Shown: piece after piece, positions 5,422 to 6,712 of the stretch | Layout of the letters: the number at the start of each line of letters is the position of its first letter | Position numbering within the stretch: position 1 is the first letter of the stretch | Notes under the pieces: model-generated | Told to the model about the DNA's origin: nothing | The model's input: only the letters and a program-made list of their open reading frames with translations | Database searches by the model: none | Translations under genes and position numbers: made by a program | Origin: Rhodospirillaceae bacterium | Lineage (GTDB): Bacteria > Pseudomonadota > Alphaproteobacteria > MPNO01 > UBA2964 | NCBI GenBank assembly: GCA_018660305.1 | Contig: JABJKO010000094.1 | Location: 1-6,712, forward strand | Length of the DNA: 6,712 nt | Direction of reading: 5' to 3'

Positions 5422-6069
5422 ATGGATACGATTGACAAAACCGATGCCTTTGATGCCTTTGCCGTCACCACGCTTGAGGATCTCAAAGAGATCTATGCCA
5501 AGCCAGCCGACGCGGTCATCCAAAAACAGACCGATTTCGTCACCCCGCCCGGCCGGGCGTATATTGAGGCCGCGCCGTTTATGATCCTGGCGACGGTGAG
5601 TGAGGACGGCGTCGATTGTTCGCCCAAGGGCGATGGGCCGGGTTTCGTCCAGCTTCTCGACGACCGCACGCTGCTGATCCCCGACCGTCCCGGCAATAAC
5701 CGGGTCGACGGCATGAAAAACATCATCGCCAATCCCAAGGTGGGCGCGATTTTCTTCGTCCCGGGCTCCAATGTGACCTATCGGGTCAACGGCTCAGCCA
5801 GGATCAGCAGGGATCCGGCGCTGCTCGACCGCTTCCTGGTCAACGGCAAGCCGCCCCGCGTGGTGGTGGTGGTGTCGGTGGAGGAGGCCTTCCATCACTG
5901 CCCGAAGGCCTTTGTCAGGGGCAAGTTCTGGGAGGCCGGCGCCGAGGGTGCGGGGAAACCGGCCTTCACCAACGGCACCTTCGCCGCCTATCGCGATGGC
6001 GGCGACGAGGCCTATGCGGCCAAATACGAAGCGGATTATCAGGTTCGCCTGAAAGACCAGCTGTATTAA
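5422..6069 (+). CDS. PPOX-class FMN-dependent flavoprotein (DR_2398/MSMEG_1061-like)
   Basis: This encodes 215 residues of the pyridoxamine 5'-phosphate oxidase-like split-barrel fold, cytosolic and probably dimeric with FMN at the interface. Recognisable segments are FMILATVSEDGVDCSPKG (53-70), DRTLLIPDRPGNNRVDGMKN (81-100), NPKVGAIFFVPG (104-115), RVNGSARI (121-128) and CPKAFVRGKFW (160-170). The PDRPGNNR and CPKA-x-x-R motifs are those I associate with the subfamily annotated as DR_2398 or MSMEG_1061 type. Reactions in this superfamily range from pyridoxine oxidation to F420- or FMN-dependent reduction and haem binding, and none can be assigned here. GAGG at 5413-5416, five bases before the ATG, and a 14-base gap to the preceding stop make it the third gene of the operon. 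The C-terminus (about 175-215) is a family-typical tail. No sign of truncation or frameshift. Confidence 0.85.
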   Translation: MDTIDKTDAFDAFAVTTLEDLKEIYAKPADAVIQKQTDFVTPPGRAYIEAAPFMILATVSEDGVDCSPKGDGPGFVQLLDDRTLLIPDRPGNNRVDGMKNIIANPKVGAIFFVPGSNVTYRVNGSARISRDPALLDRFLVNGKPPRVVVVVSVEEAFHHCPKAFVRGKFWEAGAEGAGKPAFTNGTFAAYRDGGDEAYAAKYEADYQVRLKDQLY

Positions 6070-6083
6070 GGGCCTAATTTCCG

Positions 6084-6099
6084 ATCCACGTTCGTGGAT
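6084..6099. terminator. Hairpin 15 bases after the operon's last stop codon
   Basis: ATCCACG (6084-6090) and CGTGGAT (6093-6099) are perfect inverted arms separated by TT, so in RNA a 6-pair stem closes a GUUC loop. It sits where the three-gene operon should end, just before the large palindromic element. No T run follows in either direction, so it is at best a weak or Rho-assisted end, or a 3' exonuclease barrier. Confidence 0.35.
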
Positions 6100-6104
6100 G
6101 CGCA

Positions 6105-6240
6105 CCGGCCCTCTCCCCCACCCGGCTTGGTCCTTTGAAGGACCGCCGCCGCCGGCCAACCCGGCGGTCGCTGAGGGTTGGTGTGGCGGCTCCGCGACCG
6201 CCGATCTTTGAATCAGTGGCCGGGTGGGGGAGAGGGCCGG
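6105..6240. repeat. 136-bp palindromic element with perfect 22-bp terminal inverted repeats
   Basis: The bases 6105-6126 are the exact reverse complement of 6219-6240, a purine/pyrimidine-skewed arm beginning CCGGCCCTCTCC and ending CACCCGGC. The interior is densely self-complementary. GGTCCTT (6129-6135) pairs with AAGGACC (6138-6144), and GACCGCCG (6141-6148) with CGGCGGTC (6162-6169). CCAACCC (6156-6162) pairs with GGGTTGG (6175-6181), and CGGCGGTCGC (6162-6171) with GCGACCGCCG (6194-6203). Several of these exclude each other. It has no coding potential and no clear target-site duplication (only a shared A at each edge). It resembles the non-autonomous palindromic intergenic repeats common in GC-rich alphaproteobacteria. 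Whether it is repeated in this genome cannot be seen from one copy. Confidence 0.8.
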
Positions 6241-6262
6241 AACCGTCTAAATTTGCTCCCGA

Positions 6263-6290
6263 TTGACATTCCCGGTTTGTTCCGTATAGT
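6263..6290 (+). promoter_or_regulatory. Near-consensus sigma-70 promoter for rpsD
   Basis: TTGACA at 6263-6268 is an exact -35, and TATAGT at 6285-6290 matches the -10 at five of six positions, with a 16-base spacer. The start point is expected near 6297. The bases just after the -10 (GCGCCGCC, 6291-6298) form a GC-rich discriminator of the kind seen in stringently controlled ribosomal promoters. It begins 23 bases after the end of the palindromic element. Confidence 0.8.
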
Positions 6291-6297
6291 GCGCCGC

Positions 6298-6392
6298 CAT
6301 TCCCGAGAATGTGGGCTTTTGTGCCCCGCCGCCGGTTTGACCGGGTTCGGACTATCGGGACAAAAACTGACAACAGATCCAGGACGAACGTT
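6298..6392 (+). promoter_or_regulatory. rpsD leader with three short hairpins and a Shine-Dalgarno sequence
   Basis: About 95 untranslated bases lie between the predicted start point and the rpsD ATG. Three consecutive hairpins can be drawn: CATTC/GAATG (6298-6302 with 6307-6311), GGGC/GCCC (6313-6316 with 6323-6326) and CCGGT/ACCGG (6332-6336 with 6340-6344). AGGA at 6381-6384 lies eight bases before the ATG. S4 controls its own synthesis by binding mRNA leaders in other bacteria; that this leader does so is inference only. Confidence 0.4.
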
Positions 6393-6712
6393 ATGAGCAA
6401 ACGAATAGAGGCCAAGTACAAGATTAACCGGCGCCTCATGTGCAATCTCTGGGGCCGGCCCAAATCCCCCTTTAATGTGCGCGAATACCGGCCCGGCGAA
6501 CACGGCCAGGGGCGCCGCCGCAAGCCGTCCGATTTTGGCATCCAGCTTTCCGCCAAGCAGAAGCTGAAAGGCTATTACGGCAACATCACCGAAAAGCAGT
6601 TCCGCCGGACCTATGAAGAGGCCGTGCGCCGCCGTGGCGACACCTCGGAAAATCTGATCGGCTTGCTGGAACGCCGTCTCGATGCGGTGGTCTATCGCAT
6701 GAAATTCGTGCC
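6393..6712 (+). CDS. rpsD: 30S ribosomal protein S4, 5' part (cut by window end)
   Basis: The first 106 residues are visible of a family length near 205. S4 binds 16S rRNA early in assembly of the small subunit and nucleates the body of the 30S particle. The opening [15 protein letters not shown], then [10 protein letters not shown] (19-28), KPSDFGIQL (44-52), [18 protein letters not shown] (55-72), [20 protein letters not shown] (81-100) and YRMKF (101-105) are unmistakable. The last of these lead into the S4 RNA-binding domain. Only one Cys (C17) is present in the N-terminal region, so this is the zinc-free form. The wording matches alphaproteobacterial S4. The strong promoter, leader and Shine-Dalgarno sequence upstream indicate an independent, highly expressed transcription unit, separate from the metabolic operon. 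No disruption is seen before the window edge. Confidence 0.98.
   Translation, partial: MSKRIEAKYKINRRLMCNLWGRPKSPFNVREYRPGEHGQGRRRKPSDFGIQLSAKQKLKGYYGNITEKQFRRTYEEAVRRRGDTSENLIGLLERRLDAVVYRMKFV

Noticed and set aside
6074..6556. 160-residue minus-strand open frame across the repeat and rpsD start
   Set aside because: It covers the palindromic element, the rpsD promoter and rpsD itself; composition is Arg/Gly-rich as expected of a chance frame.

Overview
The window looks like chromosomal DNA from an alphaproteobacterium, probably of the Rhodospirillales type. This is inferred from the start of ribosomal protein S4 at the right edge, which reads like the alphaproteobacterial zinc-free form, from the GC-rich codon use of most genes, and from a membrane-anchored small protein (714-1127) of a kind I associate with that group. 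No species can be named from sequence alone.

Left part (1-2439): the 3' end of a small cupin gene, followed by a more AT-rich stretch of short, poorly known genes. These are a 137-residue protein with one C-terminal membrane helix, a two-CBS-domain protein, a 60-residue two-helix membrane protein on the minus strand, and a 67-residue basic protein with a good ribosome binding site. The non-coding DNA here is AT-rich and holds small dyads and one DnaA-box match, but nothing that proves a replication origin or mobile element.

Middle part (2507-6069): four GC-rich plus-strand genes. A 14-helix major facilitator transporter is followed after 59 bases by three closely spaced genes, each with a clear Shine-Dalgarno sequence: a RidA/YjgF-like protein resembling CnbZ-type aminomuconate deaminases, a cysteine-dioxygenase-like cupin, and a PPOX-class FMN flavoprotein. 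The set looks like an uncharacterised small-molecule catabolism or detoxification operon (importer or exporter, deaminase-like, mononuclear-iron dioxygenase-like, flavin enzyme). The substrate cannot be read from the sequence.

Right part (6070-6712): a small hairpin, then a 136-bp element bounded by perfect 22-bp inverted repeats and filled with competing hairpins. After it come a near-consensus sigma-70 promoter with a GC-rich discriminator, a 95-base leader with three short hairpins, and rpsD, which is cut by the window edge.

The two items most worth following up are the palindromic element in front of rpsD and the four-gene metabolic cluster. No CRISPR array, tRNA, rRNA, transposase or phage gene was seen.
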